Below are positions 1-6,721 of a DNA stretch of 7,740 nucleotides, in pieces. The translations under genes were made by a program, and so were the position numbers. The notes beneath the pieces are model-generated. The model was not told the origin of the DNA. It was given only the letters and a program-made list of their open reading frames with translations, and did not search any database. Location of the stretch: assembly GCA_029858755.1 (NCBI GenBank), contig JAOUEK010000078.1, forward strand, positions 1 through 7,740, written 5' to 3'. Position 1 is the first letter of the stretch, and each line of letters starts with the position of its first letter. The stretch comes from Thermoleophilia bacterium. Lineage in GTDB: Bacteria > Actinomycetota > Thermoleophilia > Gaiellales > Gaiellaceae.

Positions 1-245
1 CCGAGCTCCCTGACCCGCGTGATGCCGGCGTCGATCTCGTCCACGTCGAAGTAGGCGCGCGTCCCGCGCTTCCCCGGCTCCATGTTCGTGATCGCACCCC
101 CTGCGGACTCGCCGATGCGCGTCATGTGGTACTCGGAAGGGCCCGGGTACACCTCGAACTGCCACCCGAACAGCGAGCCCCAGAACTCGCGCGCCTGCTC
201 CGTGTCGTCCGCCGGGATCTCGAAGTGCACGATCTGACCAGGCAT
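1..245 (-). CDS. VOC family (glyoxalase/bleomycin-resistance fold) protein, 3' part outside window
   Basis: Reads leftwards from the ATG whose complement is at 243-245; about 81 residues are visible and the C-terminus is cut off by the window edge. The protein opens MPGQIVHFEIPADDTEQAREFW, followed by a GWQFE segment, the usual first beta-alpha-beta of the VOC fold, in which the early His (residue 7) is a common metal-ligand position and an F-W/Y-x-x-LFGW helix follows. A glycine-rich GESAGGAITNM stretch and a TRAYFDVDEID strand continue the module. Members of this group are small dimeric proteins of about 115-130 residues, often annotated as glyoxalases, although most have no known substrate. 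A strong ribosome binding site 5 nt upstream supports the start. It is transcribed divergently from the STAND gene. The family call is firm; the substrate is unknown. Confidence 0.88.
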   Translation of the reverse strand, partial: MPGQIVHFEIPADDTEQAREFWGSLFGWQFEVYPGPSEYHMTRIGESAGGAITNMEPGKRGTRAYFDVDEIDAGITRVREL

Positions 246-250
246 CACAC

Positions 251-258
251 CCTCCTCC
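251..258 (-). promoter_or_regulatory. Ribosome binding site of the VOC gene
   Basis: On the minus strand this reads GGAGGAGG, 5 nt before the ATG at 245. It is a near-ideal Shine-Dalgarno sequence and fixes the start of the VOC gene. Confidence 0.8.
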
Positions 259-319
259 GCTCTCGTCGGTCGACGGGCCTGTGACCCCATGTACTACCAC
301 GCCGGGCACGAGAGGAGCG

Positions 320-335
320 GGTGCCAGACGGCACC
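320..335. repeat. Short perfect inverted repeat in the VOC/STAND divergent spacer
   Basis: GGTGCC (320-325), a 4-nt AGAC loop, then GGCACC (330-335). It lies in the 229-nt spacer (246-474) between two divergent genes, where an operator would be expected. No U-tract follows, so it does not look like an intrinsic terminator. In DNA this GC-rich a 6-bp match can arise by chance. The rest of the spacer holds only the two ribosome binding sites and a weak promoter candidate. Confidence 0.3.
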
Positions 336-356
336 GGCCGGGTGCGGCTCCCGTGA

Positions 357-385
357 TTGACAGCCGCCGGCCGGAGCGCAAGGCT
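357..385 (+). promoter_or_regulatory. Weak promoter candidate for the STAND gene
   Basis: TTGACA at 357-362 is an exact -35 consensus hexamer, which is uncommon in this GC-rich spacer. After 17 nt comes AAGGCT (380-385), a poor -10. A second TTGACG lies at 401-406 without a clear -10. Either could serve the gene starting at 475; the assignment is an inference from hexamer match and spacing only. Confidence 0.25.
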
Positions 386-464
386 TCCTCCTGGCAAGCG
401 TTGACGGTCGGCGATCGATGATGCGACGCGCGTCGGCCGCGGCGATCGTCGAGCCGACCGGCGC

Positions 465-469
465 GGAGG
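465..469 (+). promoter_or_regulatory. Ribosome binding site that decides the STAND gene start
   Basis: GGAGG lies 5 nt before the ATG at 475. The in-frame ATGs at 418 and 421 have no comparable site, and the 19 residues they would add do not resemble the start of a DUF4062 protein. This site is the reason for choosing 475. Confidence 0.75.
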
Positions 470-474
470 TGGAG

Positions 475-3108
475 ATGTCCGAGCAGCCGACTGTTCCGGG
501 ACCGCCGAGACCGCCGGTGATCCGCACCCCGGACCAGCGGCTGCGGGTCTTCGTGAGCTCCACTCTCCAGGAGCTGGCGGCCGAGCGGGCAGCGGCGCGC
601 GAGGCGGTCGAGCGGCTCCGACTCACCCCCGTGCTGTTCGAGCTCGGCGCCCGGCCGCACCCGCCGCGCGACCTGTACCGCGCCTATCTCGACCAGAGCC
701 ACGTCTTCGTCGGCATCTACGGCCGGCGCTACGGCTGGATCGCTCCCGGCGAGAGCATCTCGGGGCTCGAGGACGAGTACCGCCTGTCGGGGCACCGACC
801 CAAGCTCATCTACATCAGGCGCACGGCGGCCGAGCGCGAGCCGCGCCTGAACGAGCTCCTCGATCGCATCAGGGCCGACGACATCGCCTCCTACCGCGAG
901 TTCGCGACCGCCGACGAGCTCCGCGAGCTGTTGGAGGACGACCTGGCGATCCTGCTCACGGAGCGCTTCGAGCAGCCGGCCACGCCGGGCCACGACGGAC
1001 TGGGCGAGCCCAGGGTGACGAACGTGCCCGTCCCCCGCAGCCCGCTCGTGGGACGTCATCGAGAGCTCGCCTCCGCGTGCGAACTGCTGCGGCTGGGCGG
1101 CGCTCACTTGGTGACTCTCACGGGCCCCGGAGGCTGCGGCAAGTCGCGGCTCGGTCTGCAGGTCGCTCTCGAGCTGCTCGATCACTTCAAGGACGGCACG
1201 TTCCTCGTGATGCTCGAGTCGATCCGCGACCCTGACATGGTCATCCCGGCTATTGCCGAGACCCTGGGGGTTCGCGAGATCCCGGACCGGCCACGGCTCG
1301 AGACGCTGATCGACCATCTGGCCGACGCACACGCGCTGCTGCTGCTCGACAACTTCGAGCAGGTGGTGAGAGCCGCCCCTACCATCTCGATTCTGCTCGA
1401 GCGGTGCACGCGGCTCGCCGTGCTCGCCACCAGCCGCACGCCCCTGCGCGTACGCGGCGAGCGCGAGCTGGCGGTCCCCCCGCTTGCAACTCCGGACGCC
1501 TTCGACGCCGATCTCGAGAGCCTGTCGCAGTACGCGGCCGTCGCGCTCTTCGCCCAGCGTGCCCGCGGCGTTCGCACCGACTTTGCAGTGACGGGCGAGA
1601 GCGCACCGGCGATCGCCGAGATCTGCCACAGGCTCGACGGGCTGCCGCTCGCGATCGAGCTCGCCGCGGCGCGACTCAAGATCCTCTCACCCGAAGCGCT
1701 GCTCGCACGGCTGGCCACGCGGTTCGACGTGCTGCAGGGCGGCACCCGCGACCTGCCGGAGAGGCACCGCACGCTGCGCGGAGCGATCGACTGGAGCCAT
1801 GATCTCCTCGACGACGCCGAGCGACGCATGTTCCGACGGCTCGCCGTGTTCGCCGGAGGATCGACGCTCGAGGCCGCAGAAGCGGTCTGCAGCGCCGAGC
1901 CCGACCGTGCGCCGCAGGCGCTGGACGTGATCGCGTCCCTCCTCGACGGCAACATGTTGACCACGTCGGCCGGCAACGAAGGCGATGTCCGGATCGGCAT
2001 GCTCGAGACGATCCGCGCATACGCCGCGGAGCAGCTGCTGGCGAGCGGCGAAGCGCACGAGATCCGCCGCAACCACGCCGAGCACTACTGCGCGCTCGCC
2101 GAGCAGGCGCGGCCCCACCTGGCCGGACCGGACGAGCCCCGCTGGGCCAGCATGCTGCGTGCGGAGCGCGACAACCTGCGCCAGGCGCTCGAGTGGAGCA
2201 CGGAGCACGACGTCGAGCTCGGCCTGAGGCTCGGCAGCTCGCTCTTCCGCTTCTGGGAGGCGCACAACATCATCGTCGAGGGCCATGGATGGCTGACCAA
2301 GCTTCTCGCGCGGCCGTCGCCCCCGGACGCCGTGCGCGGGGAGGCGCTCCGCGCGGCCGCCGCGCTCGGGTGCTACGTCGGCGAGTACCGGGCGGCACGG
2401 GGCCACGCGCGCGAAGCGCTCGCCATCTTCGAACGGCTCGGCAACGACCGGCGCATCGCGACCGCGCTCAACGAGCTGGGGGTGCTTGCGTCGTACGAGG
2501 GCGACTTCGCCGAAGCGGTCCGGTTCCTGGAGGAGAGCCTCGCGGTCAAGCAAGCCCTCGGAGACGACCTGCTGACAGCCAACACGATCGTCAACCTCGG
2601 GCTCCTCGCCGGGTGGCAAGGCGACCACGCGCGCGCCTACGAGCTCCATGCGCAGAGCCTGGCCCTGTTCGAGCGTGTCGGTGGACGGATCGGGGTGGCG
2701 ATCGCCTCCCACAACCTCGCCCACGCCGCCATGCGCCTCGGGCGCCACGACGAGGCACTGGAGCGGCAGGTGGCGAGCTTGCGCCTGTTCGACGACATCG
2801 GCGATCTGGACGGATGCGCCGAATGCCTCGAGGCTCTGGCCATGCTGGCCAACGCACGCGATGAGGGTCGACGCGCGGCCCAGTTGTTCGGCCTCGCCGC
2901 GGCGCTGAGGGAGGATGCGGGAACCCGTCCCGCAATGCTCCAGCTGGCGGAGCTCGAACGGGAGCTCGAGACCACACGGAGCCGGCTCGACCCGGACACC
3001 TTCGAGGCAGCGTTTCGGGCGGGACGGGAGATGTCGGTCGAGGCTGCGATCGAGACGGCCGTCGCGTTGGCGCACCCAGCAGGCGCCGCCGGAGAACGCG
3101 CGCAGTAA
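475..3108 (+). CDS. DUF4062 - STAND (NB-ARC-like) NTPase - TPR protein
   Basis: A protein of 877 residues from the ATG at 475. Residues 22-110 form a DUF4062 domain: RLRVFVSST at 22-30, GIYGRRYGW at 80-88 and GLEDEY at 97-102. After a linker, PRSPLVGR (187-194) opens a STAND NTPase with Walker A GPGGCGKS (217-224), Walker B LLLLD (288-292), the TSR sensor motif (319-321) and GLPLA (389-393). A winged-helix-like segment follows (RTLRGAIDWSHDLL and beyond). Residues about 622-815 are TPR-like helical repeats. STAND proteins are nucleotide-dependent switches in which the repeats sense a ligand and an N-terminal domain carries the output. The ATPase-TPR part resembles the AfsR/LuxR-associated predicted ATPases, but there is no LuxR-type DNA-binding domain at the C-terminus and no BTAD domain; DUF4062 takes the effector position. 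It is a cytoplasmic protein, with no membrane segments seen. It may act in signalling or in immune-type defence; its ligand and output are unknown. Confidence 0.9.
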   Translation: MSEQPTVPGPPRPPVIRTPDQRLRVFVSSTLQELAAERAAAREAVERLRLTPVLFELGARPHPPRDLYRAYLDQSHVFVGIYGRRYGWIAPGESISGLEDEYRLSGHRPKLIYIRRTAAEREPRLNELLDRIRADDIASYREFATADELRELLEDDLAILLTERFEQPATPGHDGLGEPRVTNVPVPRSPLVGRHRELASACELLRLGGAHLVTLTGPGGCGKSRLGLQVALELLDHFKDGTFLVMLESIRDPDMVIPAIAETLGVREIPDRPRLETLIDHLADAHALLLLDNFEQVVRAAPTISILLERCTRLAVLATSRTPLRVRGERELAVPPLATPDAFDADLESLSQYAAVALFAQRARGVRTDFAVTGESAPAIAEICHRLDGLPLAIELAAARLKILSPEALLARLATRFDVLQGGTRDLPERHRTLRGAIDWSHDLLDDAERRMFRRLAVFAGGSTLEAAEAVCSAEPDRAPQALDVIASLLDGNMLTTSAGNEGDVRIGMLETIRAYAAEQLLASGEAHEIRRNHAEHYCALAEQARPHLAGPDEPRWASMLRAERDNLRQALEWSTEHDVELGLRLGSSLFRFWEAHNIIVEGHGWLTKLLARPSPPDAVRGEALRAAAALGCYVGEYRAARGHAREALAIFERLGNDRRIATALNELGVLASYEGDFAEAVRFLEESLAVKQALGDDLLTANTIVNLGLLAGWQGDHARAYELHAQSLALFERVGGRIGVAIASHNLAHAAMRLGRHDEALERQVASLRLFDDIGDLDGCAECLEALAMLANARDEGRRAAQLFGLAAALREDAGTRPAMLQLAELERELETTRSRLDPDTFEAAFRAGREMSVEAAIETAVALAHPAGAAGERAQ

Positions 3109-3139
3109 CCAGACGACGGCGCGCTGCGCGCGACATCCG

Positions 3140-3167
3140 GTGGACAAGCGGTGCCTCGTCCGTCCAC
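3140..3167. repeat. Inverted repeat upstream of the CDF gene
   Basis: GTGGAC (3140-3145) and GTCCAC (3162-3167) form a 6-bp stem around a 16-nt loop in the 73-nt gap between the STAND stop and the CDF start. The left arm overlaps TGGACA (3141-3146), a 5/6 match to a -35 hexamer. It could be an operator, a structured leader, or chance; no metal-regulator site is recognisable. Confidence 0.22.
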
Positions 3168-3181
3168 GACACACTACGACC

Positions 3182-4096
3182 ATGAGCGTGCGCTCCGAGC
3201 TGACGCGCCTCGTCTGGCTGTCGATCGCCGCGGCGATCGTCACGATCGTCATGAAGCTCGTCGCCTGGCGCCTCACGGGCTCCGTGGGGCTCCTGTCCGA
3301 TGCGGCCGAGTCCGTGGTCAACCTCGCGGCGGCGACCGTCGCCCTGTTCACGATCCGCTGGGCAGCACAGCCCCCCGACGCGGAGCATGCGTACGGCCAC
3401 GAGAAGGCCGAGTACTTCTCGGCAGCCGCCGAGGGAGCGCTCATCGTCGTCGCCGCCGTCGGCATCGCCTGGCTCGCGGTCGCCCGGCTGCTGCACCCGG
3501 TCGCGCTCGCGGACGTCGACGTCGGCATCGCCATCTCCGCGGGCGCGTCGTCGATCAACCTCGCCGTCGGCCTCGTCCTCATCCGCGCCGGGCGCCGGCA
3601 CCGGTCGATCACGCTCGAGGCGGACGGGAGGCATCTGCTGACCGACGTGTGGACGTCGGCGGCCGTGATCGCAGGCATCGCGGTCGTGTGGGCCACCGGC
3701 TGGGAGCGGCTCGATCCGCTGATCGCGCTCGCGGTGGCCGCGAACATCGTCGTCACGGGCGTCGTGCTGATGCGTCGGTCGGGCGGCGGACTGCTCGACC
3801 GCGCCCTCCCCGCCGAGGAGCAAGATGCGATCAGCGCGGTGCTAGAGCGGGCGCGCGCGCAGGGGATCGAGTTCCACGCGGTTCGCACCCGGCAGGCGGG
3901 GCGCCGCTCCTTCGTCTCCGTCCACGTCCTCGTCCCCGGCTCGTGGTCGATCCAGCAGGGGCACGACCTGTCGGAGCGCCTCGAGGCCGAGATCCGGACT
4001 CAACTCCCCCACGCGAACGTGCTCACACACCTCGAGCCGATCGAGGACCGCGCGTCGTTCGAGGACGAGCCGCTCGACCGCGAGGACACCACGTAG
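3182..4096 (+). CDS. Cation diffusion facilitator (CDF) family divalent metal transporter
   Basis: A protein of 304 residues, the usual CDF length. Six membrane segments can be drawn at about 10-31, 35-59, 80-102, 112-134, 155-172 and 177-197, followed by a cytosolic C-terminal domain (about 210-290). CDF proteins are dimeric antiporters that export divalent metals such as Zn, Fe or Mn in exchange for protons. The TM2 motif is LLSDAAESVVN, with D40, E43 and N47; TM5 entry carries H151-L-L-T-D155; the HAYGHEK loop (69-75) and the L-D-P (177-179) before TM6 are typical. His residues in the FVSVHV, QGHDL and LTHLEP stretches match conserved C-terminal positions. TM2 has Glu and Asn where many zinc exporters have His/Asp and Asp, so the metal cannot be assigned. 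The start is the ATG just before TM1; no good Shine-Dalgarno is seen, so translation may be leaderless or weak. It lies 73 nt after the STAND gene and need not be functionally linked to it. Confidence 0.92.
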   Translation: MSVRSELTRLVWLSIAAAIVTIVMKLVAWRLTGSVGLLSDAAESVVNLAAATVALFTIRWAAQPPDAEHAYGHEKAEYFSAAAEGALIVVAAVGIAWLAVARLLHPVALADVDVGIAISAGASSINLAVGLVLIRAGRRHRSITLEADGRHLLTDVWTSAAVIAGIAVVWATGWERLDPLIALAVAANIVVTGVVLMRRSGGGLLDRALPAEEQDAISAVLERARAQGIEFHAVRTRQAGRRSFVSVHVLVPGSWSIQQGHDLSERLEAEIRTQLPHANVLTHLEPIEDRASFEDEPLDREDTT

Positions 4097-4212
4097 GGCG
4101 ACCGAGCGCCGAAGCGACGACGCTAGGTGGTTGACCGGCGGTTCAGGCACCCGCGACTGGCGGGCGTGGCACGGCGCATCGCGGCACGCTCGCACCACGC
4201 TGCTTGGCCACA

Positions 4213-4227
4213 CCCGTCCTCGACGGG
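4213..4227. terminator. Weak hairpin between convergent genes
   Basis: CCCGT (4213-4217), loop CCTCG, ACGGG (4223-4227) sits in the 139-nt gap between the converging CDF and exported-protein genes, close to the latter's stop at 4236. The stem is short and no T-run follows on either strand, so it is at best a marginal bidirectional terminator. The remainder of 4097-4235 shows no gene. Confidence 0.2.
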
Positions 4228-4235
4228 CACCCCGA

Positions 4236-4661
4236 TTACCGATCGACCATCCAGGGGCCCTGAAGCGTCACGGTGGCGCGGCAGGTGATGCCCCCTGGCC
4301 CCCAGGCACGCGCGGTCACGGTGTCGGAGCCGGCGAGGTCGGGCAGCAGCCGCCGAACCTCGAACGAGCCGCTCGGGCGCCTCGTGCGCGCGCTCCCCCG
4401 CCAGGCGAGGCGCCGCTCGTGGACGAGCGCCACGCGCCAGACGACACCGGCCCGATTCTGGTCGACCTCGAGCTCGACCTCGAGGCGGCCGTCGTCCGCC
4501 TTCACCTTCAGCTCCACAGTGACGCCCGCGCGGCAGACGCCCGTGACGCGTGCCTCGCGGTCGTCCTTGCCGTCGCGCGCGGCGGCAGGCGCCACAACGC
4601 CGAGCAGCCCCGCGATCAGCAGGCACACCAGACGTGGGCCACGTTTCCCGACTGACAGCAT
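4236..4661 (-). CDS. Small exported protein of unknown function, probable target of the adjacent two-component system
   Basis: A protein of 141 residues. Residues 1-28 look like a signal peptide: positively charged KRGPR, hydrophobic LVCLLIAGLLGVVAP, then an AAA cleavage site before RDGKDD. C13 does not sit in a lipobox, so a lipoprotein is unlikely. The mature part is about 113 residues, rich in alternating beta-strand patterns (VTVELKVKADDG, LEVELEVDQN, VVWRVALVHERRLAW). It has two cysteines, C43 and C127, that could join its ends by a disulfide. The whole suggests a single small beta-sandwich outside the membrane. It follows the response regulator in the same direction, 49 nt after its stop. 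A palindrome matching the one upstream of the kinase lies 37 nt before this start. No catalytic motif or named family is recognised. The ATG at 4661 was chosen because it begins the signal peptide; the longer in-frame start at 4775 lies inside the regulator gene. Confidence 0.75.
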   Translation of the reverse strand: MLSVGKRGPRLVCLLIAGLLGVVAPAAARDGKDDREARVTGVCRAGVTVELKVKADDGRLEVELEVDQNRAGVVWRVALVHERRLAWRGSARTRRPSGSFEVRRLLPDLAGSDTVTARAWGPGGITCRATVTLQGPWMVDR

Positions 4662-4668
4662 CGATCCC

Positions 4669-4674
4669 AGTGTC
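4669..4674 (-). promoter_or_regulatory. Weak -10 candidate for the exported-protein gene
   Basis: Minus strand reads GACACT, a loose actinobacterial -10, 25 nt downstream of the palindrome ending at 4699 and 7 nt before the ATG. If real, it implies a near-leaderless transcript with the operator centred near -42. Hexamer match is poor. Confidence 0.2.
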
Positions 4675-4698
4675 GTCCTCTCCGAACCGAGCGGCAAC

Positions 4699-4712
4699 GG
4701 GACATTGGTCCT
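4699..4712. promoter_or_regulatory. DosR-like operator palindrome upstream of the exported-protein gene
   Basis: The minus strand reads AGGACCAATGTCCC, half-sites GGAC/GTCC around a 4-nt core. The first bases overlap the response regulator stop codon (4711-4713), and the site ends 37 nt before the ATG at 4661. It shares the 11-base core GGACCAATGTC with the site at 6708-6721. The GGGAC-4-GTCCC architecture is that of the DevR/DosR box known from mycobacteria. Binding by the neighbouring regulator is an inference. Confidence 0.6.
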
Positions 4713-5340
4713 AGAGATCGACGCGAACGCCCTGTCGCTCGGCCCACAGGACGGCCTGCACGCGATCGGTGACACCGATCTGCCGGAAGACGCTCGTGAG
4801 GTGCGTCTTGACCGTCTTCTCGCTGATCCCCAGCCGTCGCGCGATGAGCTTGTTCGGCAGGCCCTCGAGCAGCGCCGCGAGAACCTCGCGCTCCCTGGGC
4901 GACAGGCCCTCGAGAGGATCGTGGGCGCTGGTGGCTTCGAGGAGCGAGCGCGCGGCGCGAGGGTCGAGCGGCGAGCCCCCCGCGGCGGCTGCGCGGATCC
5001 CGCGGACGACGTCGTCGGCGGCGGCGTCCTTCAGCAGGTAGCCGACCGCACCCGCGTCGAGCGCGTCGGTGATGCGCTGCCTGTCGGAGAACGAGGTCAG
5101 CACGAGCACCGCGACGTCGGTCACCCGGGCGACGATCTCGCGCGTCGCCTCGATGCCGTCCATCACCGGCATCTCGAGGTCCATGAGGACGACGTCCGGA
5201 AGCAGCACGAGGGTGCGGTCGACGGCTTCGCGGCCGTCCGCAGCCGTGCCGACGAGCTCCATGCCCTCCTCGGCGGCGATCAGGCGCCCGAGGCCGTCTC
5301 GCAGGACGCCGTGATCGTCGACGACGAGGACGCGGATCAT
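4711..5340 (-). CDS. NarL/FixJ-family response regulator (receiver + LuxR-type HTH)
   Basis: A 209-residue protein, full length for the family. Receiver domain 1-120: acidic pair D8-D9, phospho-acceptor D54 in VLMDLEMPVMDG, switch T82 and conserved K104 in YLLKDA. The LuxR-type HTH spans about 146-190 (LSPREREVL ... GISEKTVKTHLTSVF). All phosphorylation residues are intact. Its recognition helix begins EKTVK, which I recall also in Mycobacterium DosR (EKTVKNYV), and this is consistent with the GGGAC/GTCCC palindromes beside this operon. The ATG at 5340 overlaps the kinase stop codon as ATGA, so the two are almost certainly translationally coupled and the kinase is its partner. The frame stays open far upstream through the kinase gene, but that extension encodes no domain. 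It probably activates its own operon and the exported-protein gene downstream. Confidence 0.95.
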   Translation of the reverse strand: MIRVLVVDDHGVLRDGLGRLIAAEEGMELVGTAADGREAVDRTLVLLPDVVLMDLEMPVMDGIEATREIVARVTDVAVLVLTSFSDRQRITDALDAGAVGYLLKDAAADDVVRGIRAAAAGGSPLDPRAARSLLEATSAHDPLEGLSPREREVLAALLEGLPNKLIARRLGISEKTVKTHLTSVFRQIGVTDRVQAVLWAERQGVRVDL

Positions 5341-6674
5341 CGGCTCGGCACGTCCAGCTCGACGGTCGTCCCCTCCCCGGGCTCCGATCGTACGACGAGC
5401 CGCCCGCCCGCCTGTCGGACGAGCTCCTCGAGCAGCGCGAGGCCGAGATGCCCCTCGGCGGCCCGCGCCGCGCGCTCGTCGGGATCGAAGCCACGCCCGT
5501 CGTCGGCGACGACGAGCCGAGCGCCGGCGAGCCCTCCCACGACAGCGACCTCGACCCTCCGCGGGTCGGCGTGAGCGATGACGTTGCGCACCGCTTCCTG
5601 CGCCACCCGGAACACGAGTGCCTCCTGCCCCTGGTCGATCGCGTCGCCGCCACGCACCGCAACCGACACGTCGACCCCCTGCCCCTCGAGGGGGCTGACG
5701 AGATCGGTGATCGCCGCCTCGAGGCCGGCTGCGGCCAGGTGCGGCGGATGGAGCTCGACGAGGAGCGCCCGCAGGTCGCGTACGGTGAGCCGAAGACGCT
5801 CGATCGCCGCGCCGAGCTCCGTCGCCACCTCGGCCTCCCCTCGCCGCTTCGCGTCCTCGGCCACGGGAGCGAGCGCGAACGCGAGGCCCGCGATCTCCTG
5901 CACCGGCCCGTCGTGCAGGTACGAGGCGACCCTGCGGCGCTCGCGATTCGAGGCGGCGATCGCGTTCGCGAGCAGAGCCTCCCGCTCCTCGTGCCCCCGC
6001 TGAAGCCTGCGGGACAGCGACCACACGAGCGGCGCCTGCACGAGCAGGAGCAACGCCATGCCGCCGAGAATGGGCGGCGCCAGTGCCCCGAGCAGGCGTC
6101 GCGCGCTCGCGTTGACGGAGTCGAAGCGTTGGTAGATCTCGAGCAGCGCGGGCGTCCCCGAGGGCGTGCGGATCCTCGTGTACGCCTCGATCAGCTCCCC
6201 CTGACCTCGATCGAGCGCGTTCTCCGGCCGATCGAGGCTGCTCACCTCGACCTCTGCCCCGCCCTCGCGCAGCAGGGCCAGCTGCTCGTCGTCGAGCGCG
6301 TAGCGCCCGCCGACCTGGGCCGGGAGGTCCGAGTAGACGACGCGACCGTCGGCCGACCAGATCTTCACGCGCACCACCGAGGCATCGAGGACACGAGCTA
6401 TGACGACGTCGTCGACCGCCGTGACTGCCGCCTGGCCGCCCGCGAGGATGTCGTCGCCGATCACCGACTCCACGAGGTGGGCGACCTCGAGCACCTTGGC
6501 GCGAGTGTCCCGCTTGGCCTCGTCGATCGCCACCGAGCGCAGGGCCACGTAGCCGCCGCCGATCACGACCGCCGACGCGAGCGCCGTGCCGAGCACGAAC
6601 CACAGGAGCACCGCCCGCGCGGTCGGCGGGCTGGACGGCCTGGTCCTCGAGGTCTTGGTCGACACCACACGCAT
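5337..6674 (-). CDS. Membrane sensor histidine kinase, NarX/DegS type (HisKA_3 + HATPase_c)
   Basis: A 445-residue protein with an N-terminal membrane segment (about 21-45), an extracytoplasmic sensor region of about 150 residues (46-193), a second membrane segment (about 194-218), a dimerisation/phosphotransfer domain with the phospho-acceptor H254 in YLHDGPVQ, and an ATP-binding domain. In the latter, N364 lies in EAVRNVIAHA (N box), DDGRGF is at 391-396 (G1) and GHLGLAL at 408-414 (G2). The sensor region includes VRVKIWSADGRVVYSD and LLEIYQRFD, which suggests a Cache/PAS-like fold, but no ligand can be named. It autophosphorylates and passes phosphate to the response regulator whose start overlaps its stop by four bases. 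The ATG at 6674 sits 20 residues before TM1; no clear Shine-Dalgarno precedes it. A DosR-like palindrome lies 33 nt upstream, suggesting autoregulation. It lacks the haem GAF domains of DosS/DevS, so the signal differs. Confidence 0.94.
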   Translation of the reverse strand: MRVVSTKTSRTRPSSPPTARAVLLWFVLGTALASAVVIGGGYVALRSVAIDEAKRDTRAKVLEVAHLVESVIGDDILAGGQAAVTAVDDVVIARVLDASVVRVKIWSADGRVVYSDLPAQVGGRYALDDEQLALLREGGAEVEVSSLDRPENALDRGQGELIEAYTRIRTPSGTPALLEIYQRFDSVNASARRLLGALAPPILGGMALLLLVQAPLVWSLSRRLQRGHEEREALLANAIAASNRERRRVASYLHDGPVQEIAGLAFALAPVAEDAKRRGEAEVATELGAAIERLRLTVRDLRALLVELHPPHLAAAGLEAAITDLVSPLEGQGVDVSVAVRGGDAIDQGQEALVFRVAQEAVRNVIAHADPRRVEVAVVGGLAGARLVVADDGRGFDPDERAARAAEGHLGLALLEELVRQAGGRLVVRSEPGEGTTVELDVPSR

Positions 6675-6707
6675 GATGGCCGCTCGAGCGCGATGCGGCG
6701 GCGATCT

Positions 6708-6721
6708 GGGACCAATGTCGC
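6708..6721. promoter_or_regulatory. DosR-like operator palindrome upstream of the histidine kinase
   Basis: The plus strand reads GGGACCAATGTCGC, half-sites GGGAC and GTC(G)C around CAAT. It ends 33 nt before the kinase ATG at 6674 and is nearly identical to the site at 4699-4712. The position fits an activator or autoregulatory site of the kinase/regulator operon. The flanking region 6675-6831 shows no gene. Confidence 0.6.

Noticed and set aside
418..474. ATGs at 418/421 as start of the STAND gene
   Set aside because: They have no ribosome binding site, whereas the ATG at 475 has GGAGG 5 nt upstream.
2917..2933. GCGGGA/TCCCGC dyad as a third regulator operator
   Set aside because: It is inside the STAND coding region, with wrong half-sites and a 5-nt spacer instead of GGGAC-4-GTCCC.
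3140..3181. GTG at 3140 as an earlier in-frame start of the CDF gene
   Set aside because: It would add a polar VDKRCLVRPRHTTT tail with no Shine-Dalgarno before it. The ATG at 3182 fits the usual distance to TM1.
1687..3888. Very long open frame on the minus strand (733 codons) opposite the STAND and CDF genes
   Set aside because: It is an antisense shadow created by high third-position GC. Its translation is low-complexity, matches no family, and crosses two well-supported genes and the gap between them.
4125..4215. tRNA-like pieces (GGTTCA on plus, TGGCCAAGCAG on minus)
   Set aside because: No acceptor stem, anticodon arm or T-arm could be paired around them on either strand.
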